Shown here: piece after piece, positions 35,981 to 44,848 of the stretch
How the letters are laid out: the number at the start of each line of letters is the position of its first letter
How positions within the stretch are numbered: position 1 is the stretch's first letter
Assembly (NCBI RefSeq): GCF_000013445.1
Contig: NC_007796.1
Span: 3,136,936 to 3,200,935 of the forward strand
Reading direction: 5' to 3'
Source of the DNA: Methanospirillum hungatei JF-1
GTDB lineage: Archaea > Halobacteriota > Methanomicrobia > Methanomicrobiales > Methanospirillaceae
DNA: 64,000 nt
The notes under the pieces: generated by a model
The model's input: only the letters and a program-made list of their open reading frames with translations
What the model was told of the DNA's origin: nothing
Databases searched by the model: none
Translations under genes and position numbers: made by a program

Positions 35981-36842
35981 CCCGCTCCTTTCTCAGTCCT
36001 TCAGTATCAATGCAGGTGATAATTGCCCTGCCATCAAACACCTCAATGGCTCCTGCTATTCTGGCCCTGATATTTTTGGGTGCCAGAGCGACCATACATC
36101 CCCCACCCCCGGCACCCGTTATCTTTGCACCAAACGCACCAGTTGAACGTGCCGCAAGAACCAGTCGGGAGAGTTGAGGATGGCCCACACCCAGCATCTC
36201 AAGCAGGCAGTGATTCATATCCATGAGTTTTCCAAGGTATGCCGGTTCGTCAAGATGCTTCATGGCATCCATGACGATCGCTTCGATCGAGTCCAGAACC
36301 GGGTTGATGATCGCCGGGTGTTTCGATTTCATTTCTGCAACCTTTTCAACCATTCTGCTGGTAGAATGCGAGATCTGGCTGTTTCCTATTACCAGGTGAT
36401 AGTTCTGGGGAGCCAGGCGCTTTCTCGTTCCTTCTTTGATGAGAAACATGCCGCCGTACGTTGAGACGGTCGTATCAGTTGCACTTGCCCGGCCTTTCTG
36501 GACTTTTTTCTCTATCTTCCAGGCAAGTTCGGCTATCTGTTCCTTACTTCGCCCCATATCAAATTCATCATTAATTGCTGCGAGTGTTGCCACCGTCACT
36601 GCAGCTGATGAACCAAGGCCTGAAGAACTCGGAAGTTGTGAATTGATATACACACTACCCTTCACACCAAACTCTCGAAAGCACTGATCAATATAGGGTG
36701 ATTTCGCGTGATGTGGATGACTTGTTTTTCTGACGGTAACATATACCCGTGGTCTTATTGCAAGTGCTATCCCTGGCTTCTCATAGAGAACAGCATGTTC
36801 CCCAAATAAGAATACTTTTCCGGGTGCACTCCACGTTGCCAC
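35973..36842 (-). CDS. mvk: mevalonate kinase
   Basis: Phosphorylates mevalonate. 289 residues of the GHMP family: GKVFLFGEHAVLYEKP, the ATP loop PSSSGLGSSAAVTVA, and KITGAGGGGCMVAL at the C-terminus. GTG start with a one-base overlap with the MEMO gene stop (TAGTG). Together with IPK and IDI-2 this gives the lower part of the archaeal isoprenoid route. Confidence 0.95.
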   Translation of the reverse strand: MATWSAPGKVFLFGEHAVLYEKPGIALAIRPRVYVTVRKTSHPHHAKSPYIDQCFREFGVKGSVYINSQLPSSSGLGSSAAVTVATLAAINDEFDMGRSKEQIAELAWKIEKKVQKGRASATDTTVSTYGGMFLIKEGTRKRLAPQNYHLVIGNSQISHSTSRMVEKVAEMKSKHPAIINPVLDSIEAIVMDAMKHLDEPAYLGKLMDMNHCLLEMLGVGHPQLSRLVLAARSTGAFGAKITGAGGGGCMVALAPKNIRARIAGAIEVFDGRAIITCIDTEGLRKERDA

Positions 36843-37636
36843 TATCGCACCGCCAATGCCGCATAGCCTACGACCTGGTCATAATCACCACTTGTCTCTC
36901 CTGAAGTGGTATATTCGAGCAGATCGCACCGGGTCTTCCCCCGGGTCCTGAGTACTTCCATCATGCATCCTATAGGACCATATCCACAGGCCGTGATGTT
37001 ATGTGACTGTATTCTGGAAAAAAATTCAGGGACATTCATCTGTAAAAGTGCCTCTATCGCATAGTGATCATCGCGGTATGCCTTTTCGGCAGAGACATAA
37101 TGAGAGAAGTCACTTGATGCCACAATTTTTACCGGTTTTTGATATTTTTCCAGAGCGGTAATGATTATTGACGATATCCGATGAACTTCCTGTAAGGTCT
37201 GATGACCCATCATGAGCGGAACAATTCTGGACCTTGGAAACCTGTACTGGATAAACGGCATCTGCACTTCCAGGGAGTTCTCAGAGCCATAACTCATCGC
37301 CCGTTCATCAACCGGGAGATGAATACAGGATCCAAGCTCGATATCCGGCTCAAGCATCCCAAGCGGGGTTTCCCAGGGAACCTGTGAGATACAGGTGGGA
37401 AAACCCCGGTGACTGGGACCTATGACCAGAAATGTTCCGTCAAACTTCTCATCAAATGCAGCAAATGCCTTCGCTGCAGTTTTTCCGGAGTATACATACC
37501 CTGCATGAGGGGATACCACCCCTGCTGCATCGCCGGAAGATGTCACATTTCGAAAGAGTTCAGACAGGAGTTGTCTGAGACGTCCGGGTTCACCAGGATA
37601 GAACATCCCGGCGACTGTACTAGCCCTGCTCTTCAT
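36842..37636 (-). CDS. MEMO1-family protein (AmmeMemoRadiSam system protein B)
   Basis: 264 residues, related to extradiol dioxygenases and human MEMO1. Conserved blocks are RASTVAGMFYPG, VSPHAGYVYSGKTAAKAF, GPSHRGFP and ASSDFSHY, which include the metal-site His residues. The biochemical role is unsettled in archaea. AMMECR1 and radical SAM partners sometimes occur beside it but are not next to it here. It sits between S2 and mevalonate kinase, an order shared by related methanogens. Confidence 0.92.
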   Translation of the reverse strand: MKSRASTVAGMFYPGEPGRLRQLLSELFRNVTSSGDAAGVVSPHAGYVYSGKTAAKAFAAFDEKFDGTFLVIGPSHRGFPTCISQVPWETPLGMLEPDIELGSCIHLPVDERAMSYGSENSLEVQMPFIQYRFPRSRIVPLMMGHQTLQEVHRISSIIITALEKYQKPVKIVASSDFSHYVSAEKAYRDDHYAIEALLQMNVPEFFSRIQSHNITACGYGPIGCMMEVLRTRGKTRCDLLEYTTSGETSGDYDQVVGYAALAVR

Positions 37637-37700
37637 GGACGAGGGATTGATCCCGGTTACGTTTCAGGATATCGGTTCCTGATGATCCCTGACGGAGGTA

Positions 37701-38309
37701 TCACATCTCGGTTTCGAAGTCTTCAGGGGTCAGGGAGGTGTTGTATCCCTTATGACGGAGGAACTCCTTGGTCAGGAGGAAGTAAATCATGGAGAGTGCT
37801 TTGCGCCCCTTGTTATTGGTCGGGACGACGACATCCACAAGACTTGTCATATTGTTGGTATCACAAAGGGCCACTACAGGAATGCTGACCTGAATGGCTT
37901 CCCTGATAACCTGCAGGTCACTGACCGGGTCAGTTACGACGACAACATCAGGTTCTGCATAGCGTGGAAGCAGCGGGTTTGTCAGAGTTCCAGGAATATA
38001 TCTGCCGATGATCGGGGTTGCACCTATGGAATCTGCAAACCGGCGTGCCGGGTACTGGCCGTACTGACGTGAGGTGACAACCAGAATTTTTGCCGGATCA
38101 TACTGGGAAAGGAACTTCGCGGCAAGTTTAATCCGCTCGTCGGTCTCCCGGATATCCAGAATGTATAATCCATCTCCGCGGACGCGGTAGATGAAGTTCT
38201 TCATGTCGCTGCTCTTCTGCTGGGTTCCGATGTGGACACCTGCTGCAAGATACTCTTCAACTGAAACAAGAGGTTCGTTCAGTTCAATCTCCATTTCATT
38301 TCCGTTCAT
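37701..38309 (-). CDS. rps2: ribosomal protein S2
   Basis: 202 residues. [31 protein letters not shown] and [12 protein letters not shown] are family blocks. A GTG/ATG further upstream (38324) is possible, but the ATG at 38309 has GAGGAGA at good spacing. It overlaps the enolase stop by 14 bases, so the two are coupled. The C-terminus is short, as usual in archaea. Confidence 0.96.
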
Positions 38310-39504
38310 AGATACTCTCCTCAATCCGTATGAGTTCGTTTAATTTGGCTGTCCGCTCCCCGCCGACAACCCCCGTTTTTATGAATATACACTGAAATGC
38401 GCATCCAAGATGAGCAATGGTTGTGTCTTCAGTCTCACCAGACCGGTGACTTATAACTGTTTCCATTCCATGACGCTTTGCAAGGTGAATAGCTTCATGG
38501 GTATCAGTAAGAGTCCCTATCTGATTTGGCTTGATAAGCACACAATTGGCACTCCCATGAGAGATACCTTCCTGGATACGTTTTGTGTTTGTTACAAAGA
38601 GGTCATCCCCGCAGATAAGACACCGGTTTCCTGCCTCCCTGTTCAGGGCAGCAAATCCTTCGTAATCTTCCTCATACAGGGGATCCTCCACATAGATCAG
38701 ATCAAATTCATCGATCAGGTCTGCAATATATGTAACCTGATCTTCAGGTGATCTGACGGTCCCGTCCCGGTACCGGTACATTCCGGATTCAGGATCATAG
38801 AGCTGACTGGCTGCTGCATCAATCCCCGGACTTATCTCAAATCCTGTTTCATCAGAAACCAGGGATATTGCCTCTGCCAGAATCCTGAACGCTTCAGGAT
38901 CAGAGATCGGGGGAGCCCATGCCCCTTCATCCCCTTTTCCTGCGCGTATTCCACGTTTTTTCAGCAGGTCATATACGGTTTTATGAACCTGCGCATTTGC
39001 GAAGATACCATCACGAACACGCTCACAGCCGGTTGGGACGACAAGAAATTCCTGGAACTGTGTGGCATGGGATGCATGAGCACCGCCTCCGATGATATTG
39101 CCAAGCGGCCGCGGGGCAGAGTCCACAAATATTCCGCCAATATGCTGCCAGAGCGGAATATTCGTTGCATCTGCTGCTGCTTTTGCCATGGCAAGAGAGA
39201 GGGCAACTGCGACATTTGCTCCGATTCCGGAGAAATTATCAGTCCCGTCGATCTCATGGAGCAGGGAATCGACACCGATCTGATCTGACGAATCAATGCC
39301 GATAAGATGGGGAATTACCTGCCCTTGTGCATCAGCTATAGCAAGAAGCGGATCCCGTACTGCAGCTTCGTGTATGCCGGTACTTGCACCGCCCGGCGCT
39401 GCCGCTCTCCCAAATCCGTGTTCAGTTCTGACCTCAGCTTCAACCGTCTTTCTTCCTCTGGAATCGAGGATGGTTCGCAGAGTTATTGCGCGCGTGATGG
39501 TCAT
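38296..39504 (-). CDS. eno: enolase
   Basis: Interconverts 2-phosphoglycerate and PEP, used for gluconeogenesis in methanogens. 402 residues. [26 protein letters not shown] (Ser loop), and the metal ligands in [10 protein letters not shown] and [27 protein letters not shown] is the family signature. Slightly short of the common 410-430. Placed between rpoK and S2, a typical archaeal arrangement. Confidence 0.97.
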
Positions 39505-39512
39505 CCGATTAC

Positions 39513-39680
39513 CTATCTCCGTTTCACTGTTATCGGAATAACCTCACGGTCGAATTCCTCCATCGCTATCTCAAGTGGATCAATACTTGAGGTGGCAATG
39601 AGGATCGGGGCACCCATAGATATCTGAAGTGCCCGGGCGCCGACAATCCGCGCCTTCTCATAGCGAGTATAAGTTTGCAT
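39513..39680 (-). CDS. rpoK: DNA-directed RNA polymerase subunit Rpo6 (K)
   Basis: Archaeal counterpart of omega/Rpb6, 55 residues from the ATG at 39680, which follows GAGGAG at good spacing. [19 protein letters not shown] and [20 protein letters not shown] are the family blocks. The longer frame to 39710 adds ten unsupported residues. It lies 33 bases after the tRNA-Pro gene. Confidence 0.96.
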
Positions 39681-39713
39681 GCGTAACTCCTCAAAAATCC
39701 GTTGGCACAAGAA

Positions 39714-39788
39714 TGGGGTCGCTGAGATTCGAACTCAGGTCAGAGCGTCCCGAACGCCCTAGGATGGTCCAGGCTACCCTACGACCCC
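39714..39788 (-). tRNA. tRNA-Pro (anticodon CGG)
   Basis: 75 bases. The acceptor stem GGGGTCG pairs with CGACCCC, discriminator A. The anticodon stem GGGCG/CGCTC encloses loop TTCGGGA with anticodon CGG, and the T-arm is CTGAGTTCGAATCTCAG. CCA is not encoded. Its first base directly follows the rpoN stop codon, so it must be cut out of the operon transcript. Confidence 0.95.
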
Positions 39789-39977
39789 TCATTGGTATGG
39801 GTTAAGTTCGTCAATAATCTCCTTGTGCGTGAGTAACATACGCCGGCAACAATACCGATCCATTCCGAGATCGTCGAGGATCCTTTTTGGATCCTCGCTC
39901 GCATCCCGACGGCGTTTAAATTCCTCGTATGCAGTGGAGATTACCTTTCCGCAGGTGAAACAGCGAACCGGTATCAT
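39789..39977 (-). CDS. rpoN: DNA-directed RNA polymerase subunit Rpo10 (N)
   Basis: 62-residue zinc subunit, counterpart of Rpb10. [13 protein letters not shown] and [11 protein letters not shown] give the C-x2-C and CC ligands of the zinc-bundle. The stop codon abuts tRNA-Pro with no base between them. It follows S9 by 40 bases. Confidence 0.97.
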   Translation of the reverse strand: MIPVRCFTCGKVISTAYEEFKRRRDASEDPKRILDDLGMDRYCCRRMLLTHKEIIDELNPYQ

Positions 39978-40017
39978 CTGGTTGCTCCACTAATGTTATA
40001 GCTCATACTAATAAAGC

Positions 40018-40416
40018 TCACCGGTATGACTTCTGGAATTTCTTCCGTGCCCCACGACCATGTGGCTTCTTTGCTTCTTTCTGACGTGAGTCATTCACGA
40101 GCAGACTGCGATCATACACGTGATATACGTCTTTCATACGGGGATCATTATGCCACTTGACAATTCCCCTGGCCAGGGCTGTACGTGCAGCTTCTGCCTG
40201 CCCCATGATACCTCCGCCGGCCACCTTGATGGAGACATCCACTCCCTCCAGCACACCTGGAAGCAGCTGGAGTGGTTCGGATATCTTCATTCTGGCAAGC
40301 TCGGTGGAGAACACATCAAGCAGCAGGGAGTTGATACGAACTACCCCTTTACCAGGCCGGAATGTTGCCCGTGCAACCGCGGTTTTTCTCTTTCCACTGG
40401 TATTGATTATTCTCAT
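40018..40416 (-). CDS. rps9: ribosomal protein S9
   Basis: 132 residues with INTSGKRKTAVARAT at the start, GGGIMGQAEAARTALARGI, and the basic tail ending KKFQKSYR that reaches the P-site tRNA. Order L18e-L13-S9-Rpo10-Rpo6 is the common archaeal one. Confidence 0.97.
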   Translation of the reverse strand: MRIINTSGKRKTAVARATFRPGKGVVRINSLLLDVFSTELARMKISEPLQLLPGVLEGVDVSIKVAGGGIMGQAEAARTALARGIVKWHNDPRMKDVYHVYDRSLLVNDSRQKEAKKPHGRGARKKFQKSYR

Positions 40417-40430
40417 CAGAGGTCACCTGA

Positions 40431-40853
40431 TCAGTATTTTGCTCCAAGGAACGTGCTGACTGCACCAAGTGTCACATGTGACGGGTTACCCAGCCGCTTC
40501 TTGCTTGCATCCTCAATCGTTTCAAATGGCTGTCCGGATAACTCATCCGGGACACCAACATAGATTCTGATCCGCTTCATGGCCTCAATTCCCCGCTCAC
40601 GCTTATAGGGAATCATACCACGAATGGTACGTTTCAGAATATGGTCCGGTCTTCGTGGGAAAAACGGACCACCTTCGCGAGAACCGCGCTGGCGTTTCTG
40701 CTTGTAGTTGCCAAGAACCCGTGCACGGTTTCCTGATATCACTGCCTTTTCAGCATTAACCACTGCTATCTCTTCACCTGCAAGGGCACGCTTTGCAACA
40801 TTGCTGGCAAGTCTTCCGAGAAGCAGGCCATCACCGTCAATTACTACTACCAT
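40431..40853 (-). CDS. rpl13: ribosomal protein L13
   Basis: 140 residues. [21 protein letters not shown] and [13 protein letters not shown] are family signatures, as is [18 protein letters not shown]. Nine bases after L18e and 14 before S9. Confidence 0.97.
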
Positions 40854-40862
40854 GATATCTAC

Positions 40863-41228
40863 CTACCTCAGTATCCTTGTCCTGCTTCCCTTCGGGTTCT
40901 GGGAGAGCAGCTGTTCAATGCTGATGCACTGCCCCTTTGCCTCAGTGATCTTGCTTACTGCAGCATCTGAAAAGCTCAGTGCAGCAACTGTCACGCCTGC
41001 CTCTACAACTCCGCTCCCAAGCACCTTACCCGGAACAATCAGGGTCTCCCCTTCCTGTGCATACCGGTTAATCTTGCTGACGTTTACTTCCGCGTAGTTC
41101 TTCCGCGACTTCTCAAGCCTGGATGCGATATCGCTCCAGATCTCAACTTCGTTCTCACGCGACGTCTGCTTCAGGAGTCTGATGAGTTCGGCAAGGCGCG
41201 GATTGGACTTATCATTCCTTCTGGTCAT
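40863..41228 (-). CDS. rpl18e: ribosomal protein L18e
   Basis: 121 residues, the archaeal/eukaryotic L18e related to bacterial L15. TRRNDKSNPRLAELIRLLK, VNVSKINRYAQEGETLIVPG and VLGSGVVEAGVTVAALSF are diagnostic. Follows rpoD by 6 bases. Confidence 0.96.
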   Translation of the reverse strand: MTRRNDKSNPRLAELIRLLKQTSRENEVEIWSDIASRLEKSRKNYAEVNVSKINRYAQEGETLIVPGKVLGSGVVEAGVTVAALSFSDAAVSKITEAKGQCISIEQLLSQNPKGSRTRILR

Positions 41229-41234
41229 GCTCCG

Positions 41235-42053
41235 TTACCCTCTAATTTCACTCAAAGCCTCGTGTAATTCATCTGACTGTTTTTTCAGAAACAGCAGTCC
41301 ATGCTTGATAATTCTGACCGTTGGTAATGATCCGGCACTCTCTACGGTGAAGAGGAATCTCCGGTCATCCATTCCGATATGAATAGCCGGTTCATCCCCG
41401 ATACCGCTGTTCAGACATGCCTGCTCACACAGCCGGCACAAAGAACATGATTCAAGACCGCCATCCTTTACCCCGACAGCAGAACCCTTCACTTCCAGAA
41501 TCTCCTTTGGGCAGACTTCGACACACAGACCACATCCATCACACCGCTCGTCGTGGGTGATGATGGGATAGTTCTTGTAACCGCATACCGTCGTCGGGGA
41601 CCATTTTGCATGTTCCATTCCCCGCTCCATGTATGCCTGTGCCTCGATCACAACCTTCTGGTTCTTCTCAAGTTTTACGATGGGAATATTGTCTTCTGCC
41701 GGTCTTACCACTGCATCCTGAGAGATAAGATCACCTGACATCACAACACCCGGACCTTCAACACTCATGGTGAGCGTGACCGTGCATCGTGGACAGCCGG
41801 CTCCATTACAGGAACACTGGCTGCGGGGGACAAAACTGTCAGGATCAGTGACCAGCGGGATAAGACCCAGCCGGTGAGTCAGAATTTCGTCGAAGAGAGC
41901 ACTGGTATTGTCGTAAATCTTGACATCCTCAATTGCAAAGGTCATAACTTCGCTGACCATTGCACGGCGGAGTGCATTTGCAAACGCGATTGGGGCATCA
42001 CTGAGAACAAACGACGCAGCGTTCTCTTCAAGACTGCTGAATTCGATCTTCAT
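41235..42053 (-). CDS. rpoD: DNA-directed RNA polymerase subunit Rpo3 (D) with 4Fe-4S domain
   Basis: Archaeal alpha-I-like assembly subunit, 272 residues. RRAMVSEVMTFAIEDV is the dimerisation region. A zinc-like cluster uses Cys80, Cys82, Cys87 and Cys90. The inserted ferredoxin-like domain has two full four-Cys sets, 171/174/177/181 and 203/206/209/213, so it may hold two 4Fe-4S clusters. The iron-sulfur domain is known from several archaea and may tie polymerase assembly to redox state. It overlaps the S11 stop by one base. Confidence 0.96.
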   Translation of the reverse strand: MKIEFSSLEENAASFVLSDAPIAFANALRRAMVSEVMTFAIEDVKIYDNTSALFDEILTHRLGLIPLVTDPDSFVPRSQCSCNGAGCPRCTVTLTMSVEGPGVVMSGDLISQDAVVRPAEDNIPIVKLEKNQKVVIEAQAYMERGMEHAKWSPTTVCGYKNYPIITHDERCDGCGLCVEVCPKEILEVKGSAVGVKDGGLESCSLCRLCEQACLNSGIGDEPAIHIGMDDRRFLFTVESAGSLPTVRIIKHGLLFLKKQSDELHEALSEIRG

Positions 42054-42448
42054 CAGACTCTACGACCCCTTCTCCCGCCTTTTGGCCTGATTGAGTCGTG
42101 TGGTACCGGAGTTACATCTTCGATAAGTCCGATACGCATCCCTGCACGGGCAAGTGCACGAATTGCTGCCTGGGCACCTGGTCCGGGAGAACGCTGTTTT
42201 CCACGACCCGGGGCACGGACCTTCACATGAAGACCTACAATTCCTTTTTCTCGTGCTGCCTGGGCAACATTACCGGCCATCTGCATTGCTGCATATGGAG
42301 AACTCTCGTTCCGGTCCTGCTTGACGACCATACCACCTGAACTCTTGGTAATGGTCTCAGCACCGGTCAGATCTGTTACCGTGATGATGGTATTATTAAA
42401 TGATGCGTAGATATGAGCGACGCCCCATTTTTCCTTCCCTTCACTCAT
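42053..42448 (-). CDS. rps11: ribosomal protein S11
   Basis: 131 residues. [31 protein letters not shown]-like helix [11 protein letters not shown] and [14 protein letters not shown] identify the family. The C-terminus [11 protein letters not shown] is typical. Between S4 and rpoD. Confidence 0.97.
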   Translation of the reverse strand: MSEGKEKWGVAHIYASFNNTIITVTDLTGAETITKSSGGMVVKQDRNESSPYAAMQMAGNVAQAAREKGIVGLHVKVRAPGRGKQRSPGPGAQAAIRALARAGMRIGLIEDVTPVPHDSIRPKGGRRGRRV

Positions 42449-42450
42449 GA

Positions 42451-42996
42451 TTATCTCCCAACCTTTGCAATCCGCTGGCGTTCTGAGTGAATATCACTGA
42501 CCAGTGGTGAAGACCCGGCGTATGAGATCTCTTCCTGTTCCTTTGCACTTACCGTGTATCCTGGAATGGTAACACGGCGTCCACCTATTGCAATATGTCC
42601 ATGAGTAATGAACTGGCGTGCCTGCTTTGGTGAACGTGCAAATCCACGTCGGTAGACCTGAGTCTGAAGTCTCCGGTCAAGCTGCTGCTCCACCTTGAGT
42701 GCAAGCACATCATCAATATCTGCATTCTCTGAAAGCATTCCGGAACGCTGCAGAGATCCGATCAGTTCATCCTTCTTCCGTTCAACACGTGCCTGTTCTG
42801 AACCGGTAGACTGCAGAGCAATGATTTCACGAGCTGCTTTGCGGTACTTCCGGAGTGCACCCTTGGCAATCCAGACTTCCCGCTTGTTTCTGAGACCATA
42901 CTCAATAACAAGGCGGGTCTCTTCCTCAATACGGGAGAGTTCGAACGGACGCTTGGGTGTCTGGTACTGTTTGTGATTTTTACCTGGATAGCCCAT
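42451..42996 (-). CDS. rps4: ribosomal protein S4
   Basis: 181 residues, archaeal form. [19 protein letters not shown] at the start and the S4 RNA-binding domain [20 protein letters not shown] near 130-150. Starts 12 bases after S13 and stops 2 bases before S11. Confidence 0.97.
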   Translation of the reverse strand: MGYPGKNHKQYQTPKRPFELSRIEEETRLVIEYGLRNKREVWIAKGALRKYRKAAREIIALQSTGSEQARVERKKDELIGSLQRSGMLSENADIDDVLALKVEQQLDRRLQTQVYRRGFARSPKQARQFITHGHIAIGGRRVTIPGYTVSAKEQEEISYAGSSPLVSDIHSERQRIAKVGR

Positions 42997-43008
42997 GTTT
43001 CATCCCGC

Positions 43009-43464
43009 CTAGGCTTTCTTTCTCTTCACACCGACGATAAGGCCGGTTCTTCCGGTAGACTTGGTACGCTGACCACGGACTTTCTGGCCGGTCTCATGTC
43101 TGATGCCGCGGTATGCACGGATCTTCTTGAGCAGGTTGATGTCATCATCAACAGTCATCGTGACATCTGCTCCGAGCAGATGACGCTTGACACCGGTATA
43201 GACGTCCTTGGGGCGGTTACTCATCCAGACTGGAATCCGGTCGGCATAATTACTGACAACTTCACGGATCCGGTCAACAGATGCTTCATCAAGTTTACCC
43301 ATCAATACGTTCTTTTCAACACCTGCAGTTTCAGCAATGAACTTGGCAGTATGTCGTCCGACCCCTTTGATACCGGTCAGGGAAATAAGAACGGGCTTCG
43401 TCCCGTCAAGGTCGGTATTATGAACCCTGACAAAGTAGTTTATCTCCTGGTCATCCTGAGCCAT
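43009..43464 (-). CDS. rps13: ribosomal protein S13
   Basis: 151 residues from the ATG at 43464, which follows [38 protein letters not shown] and [19 protein letters not shown] are diagnostic. A GTG four codons upstream is less likely because it lies in the ribosome site. First protein gene of the superoperon, 36 bases after tRNA-Ser. Confidence 0.96.
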   Translation of the reverse strand: MAQDDQEINYFVRVHNTDLDGTKPVLISLTGIKGVGRHTAKFIAETAGVEKNVLMGKLDEASVDRIREVVSNYADRIPVWMSNRPKDVYTGVKRHLLGADVTMTVDDDINLLKKIRAYRGIRHETGQKVRGQRTKSTGRTGLIVGVKRKKA

Positions 43465-43500
43465 GCAATGCCTCACTTCAGGGAATTGCCTGCGTGTCAG

Positions 43501-43584
43501 CGTTGAGGGAGGGATTTGAACCCCCGAGTCCCAAGGGACACAGGGTTAGCAACCCTGCGCCATACCTGGCTTGGCTACCTCAAC
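43501..43584 (-). tRNA. tRNA-Ser (anticodon GCT)
   Basis: 84 bases, class II with a long variable arm (TGTCCCTTGGGACTC). The acceptor stem GTTGAGG pairs with CCTCAAC, discriminator G. The anticodon stem CAGGG/CCCTG holds loop TTGCTAA, anticodon GCT. CCA is not encoded. It lies 36 bases before S13 on the same strand and is probably cotranscribed. Confidence 0.96.
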
Positions 43585-43666
43585 ATGCAAAATCGCATCA
43601 TATCGACACTCGCAACAGAATCTCTGCTGCTACAGGAATTGTGCTTACTAATGTGGATGGGAATGA

Positions 43667-43674
43667 GATATAAG
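43667..43674 (-). promoter_or_regulatory. TATA-like box for tRNA-Ser and the superoperon
   Basis: On the minus strand CCTTATATC lies about 85 bases before tRNA-Ser in the 122-base gap after deoxyhypusine synthase. A weaker ATATGAT nearer the tRNA is an alternative. Confidence 0.35.
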
Positions 43675-43706
43675 GGTTATGATTCCTGACTCTCATTCCC
43701 ATCGAA

Positions 43707-44675
43707 TCATGGATGCCCTGATCGGCGGATCCCGGCGGCAAGAAGGGCTGATGTGACAAGCGGAAGGGCGATGGTTGCATCACAAAAGCACTGAACTTTC
43801 CTGCAGGTACATGACTCCTTTCCCCATGATACAGCCTCTTCAAAGGTACAGCCGGAAAGTCCTCCATAATGTGGCGTATCTGTTGTATACTGGATCGCAT
43901 AATCATGTCCCCCGCACTCGTGATCATGAATGGACGCAATAACCTGCGTCTGCTGGATGAAGTTTTTCGGAACCCCCCCGCCGACATAAATGACACCAGT
44001 CTTCTGTGCCTTTTCAACATATCCGGTCAGCTGATCTGTATCAGCCAGCTGGTCAATCATGACCAGATGGCCTCCTCTTCGTGCCATGACAAGAGCAATA
44101 CCAATAGACGAGTCACACAAGGCAGGGATGAATATGGGGATATTCAGACGGGCTGCCGTGGCAGTAATTGATCTTCCGGATGGATACTCGTGTGAAAGCC
44201 ATACCCCGAGCTTCCTGATAAAATCTGCAGATGAGCCAGAAAACCCCACAAGTCCCTCTGCAAATTCTGCAATTTTTGCATCAACACCCCTGAACTGATC
44301 CTCATATGCAAAAACATCATAAATCCGGTCAATGCCCTGTCTGAAAAGGTCCTGGTCATCCACCATATGATGCCCGAGATAATGCCTGATCCCTGCATGC
44401 TCACAGATATCGTGAAAAATATTTGCTCCGGTAGAGACCAGCACATCAATAAACCGGTTTTCAAGCAGGGTTATCAGACATTCCTGCATACCCGCAGGGA
44501 CCATGGCACCTGACAGGCCGGCAAATATGGTAACATCCGGATCCTCTATCATCTGACTCCATACCGCAACCGATTCACCAAGTTTCCGCCCCTGAAACCC
44601 AGTCATACTCATCTGTTTCAGGAGAGAATCAACCCGGGTTTCCGGCTTTACCGGCTGCATGGGGTGAAGATTCAT
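43707..44675 (-). CDS. dys: deoxyhypusine synthase
   Basis: Transfers the aminobutyl group of spermidine to a Lys of aIF5A, the first step of hypusine formation. 322 residues. FAGLSGAMVPAGM, STGANIFHDICEH and the active-site region EEAVSWGKES with Lys286 as the likely imine-forming residue. The C-terminus is Cys-rich (CTCRKVQCFC), unusual but after the active site. SpeD and SpeE at 28838-30120 supply the spermidine. Confidence 0.94.
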   Translation of the reverse strand: MNLHPMQPVKPETRVDSLLKQMSMTGFQGRKLGESVAVWSQMIEDPDVTIFAGLSGAMVPAGMQECLITLLENRFIDVLVSTGANIFHDICEHAGIRHYLGHHMVDDQDLFRQGIDRIYDVFAYEDQFRGVDAKIAEFAEGLVGFSGSSADFIRKLGVWLSHEYPSGRSITATAARLNIPIFIPALCDSSIGIALVMARRGGHLVMIDQLADTDQLTGYVEKAQKTGVIYVGGGVPKNFIQQTQVIASIHDHECGGHDYAIQYTTDTPHYGGLSGCTFEEAVSWGKESCTCRKVQCFCDATIALPLVTSALLAAGIRRSGHP

Positions 44676-44848
44676 ACCAGCGGATTCGCTCTGCAGGTAT
44701 TTGGAAATATCGAAAAAGATTAAATAAAATAATGCAAACTTTCAGAGATCATTCAGAACGTTTACTTATTACTATGAAGTGCGTTTTATGTGCACGCCTT
44801 GGAATATCTTCTTTTCATTTCGACTATTCCAAGACGTTACACAAAGCA
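44676..44848 (-). promoter_or_regulatory. spacer between CBS operon and deoxyhypusine synthase with inverted repeat
   Basis: A perfect 9-bp inverted repeat, CTTGGAATA (44798-44806) and TATTCCAAG (44825-44833), lies 16 bases after the last CBS stop. No T run follows the stem, so it is not a classical terminator. AT-rich TTATTTTATTTAATC nearer the deoxyhypusine synthase start is its likely promoter. Confidence 0.5.

Noticed and set aside
42973-43506. 177-residue plus-strand frame over S13
   Set aside because: Opposite strand of a certain ribosomal gene; overlaps tRNA-Ser and has no recognisable features.
44798-44833. Inverted repeat as an ordinary intrinsic terminator
   Set aside because: No T run on either side of the stem; archaeal termination relies on T tracts rather than stems.
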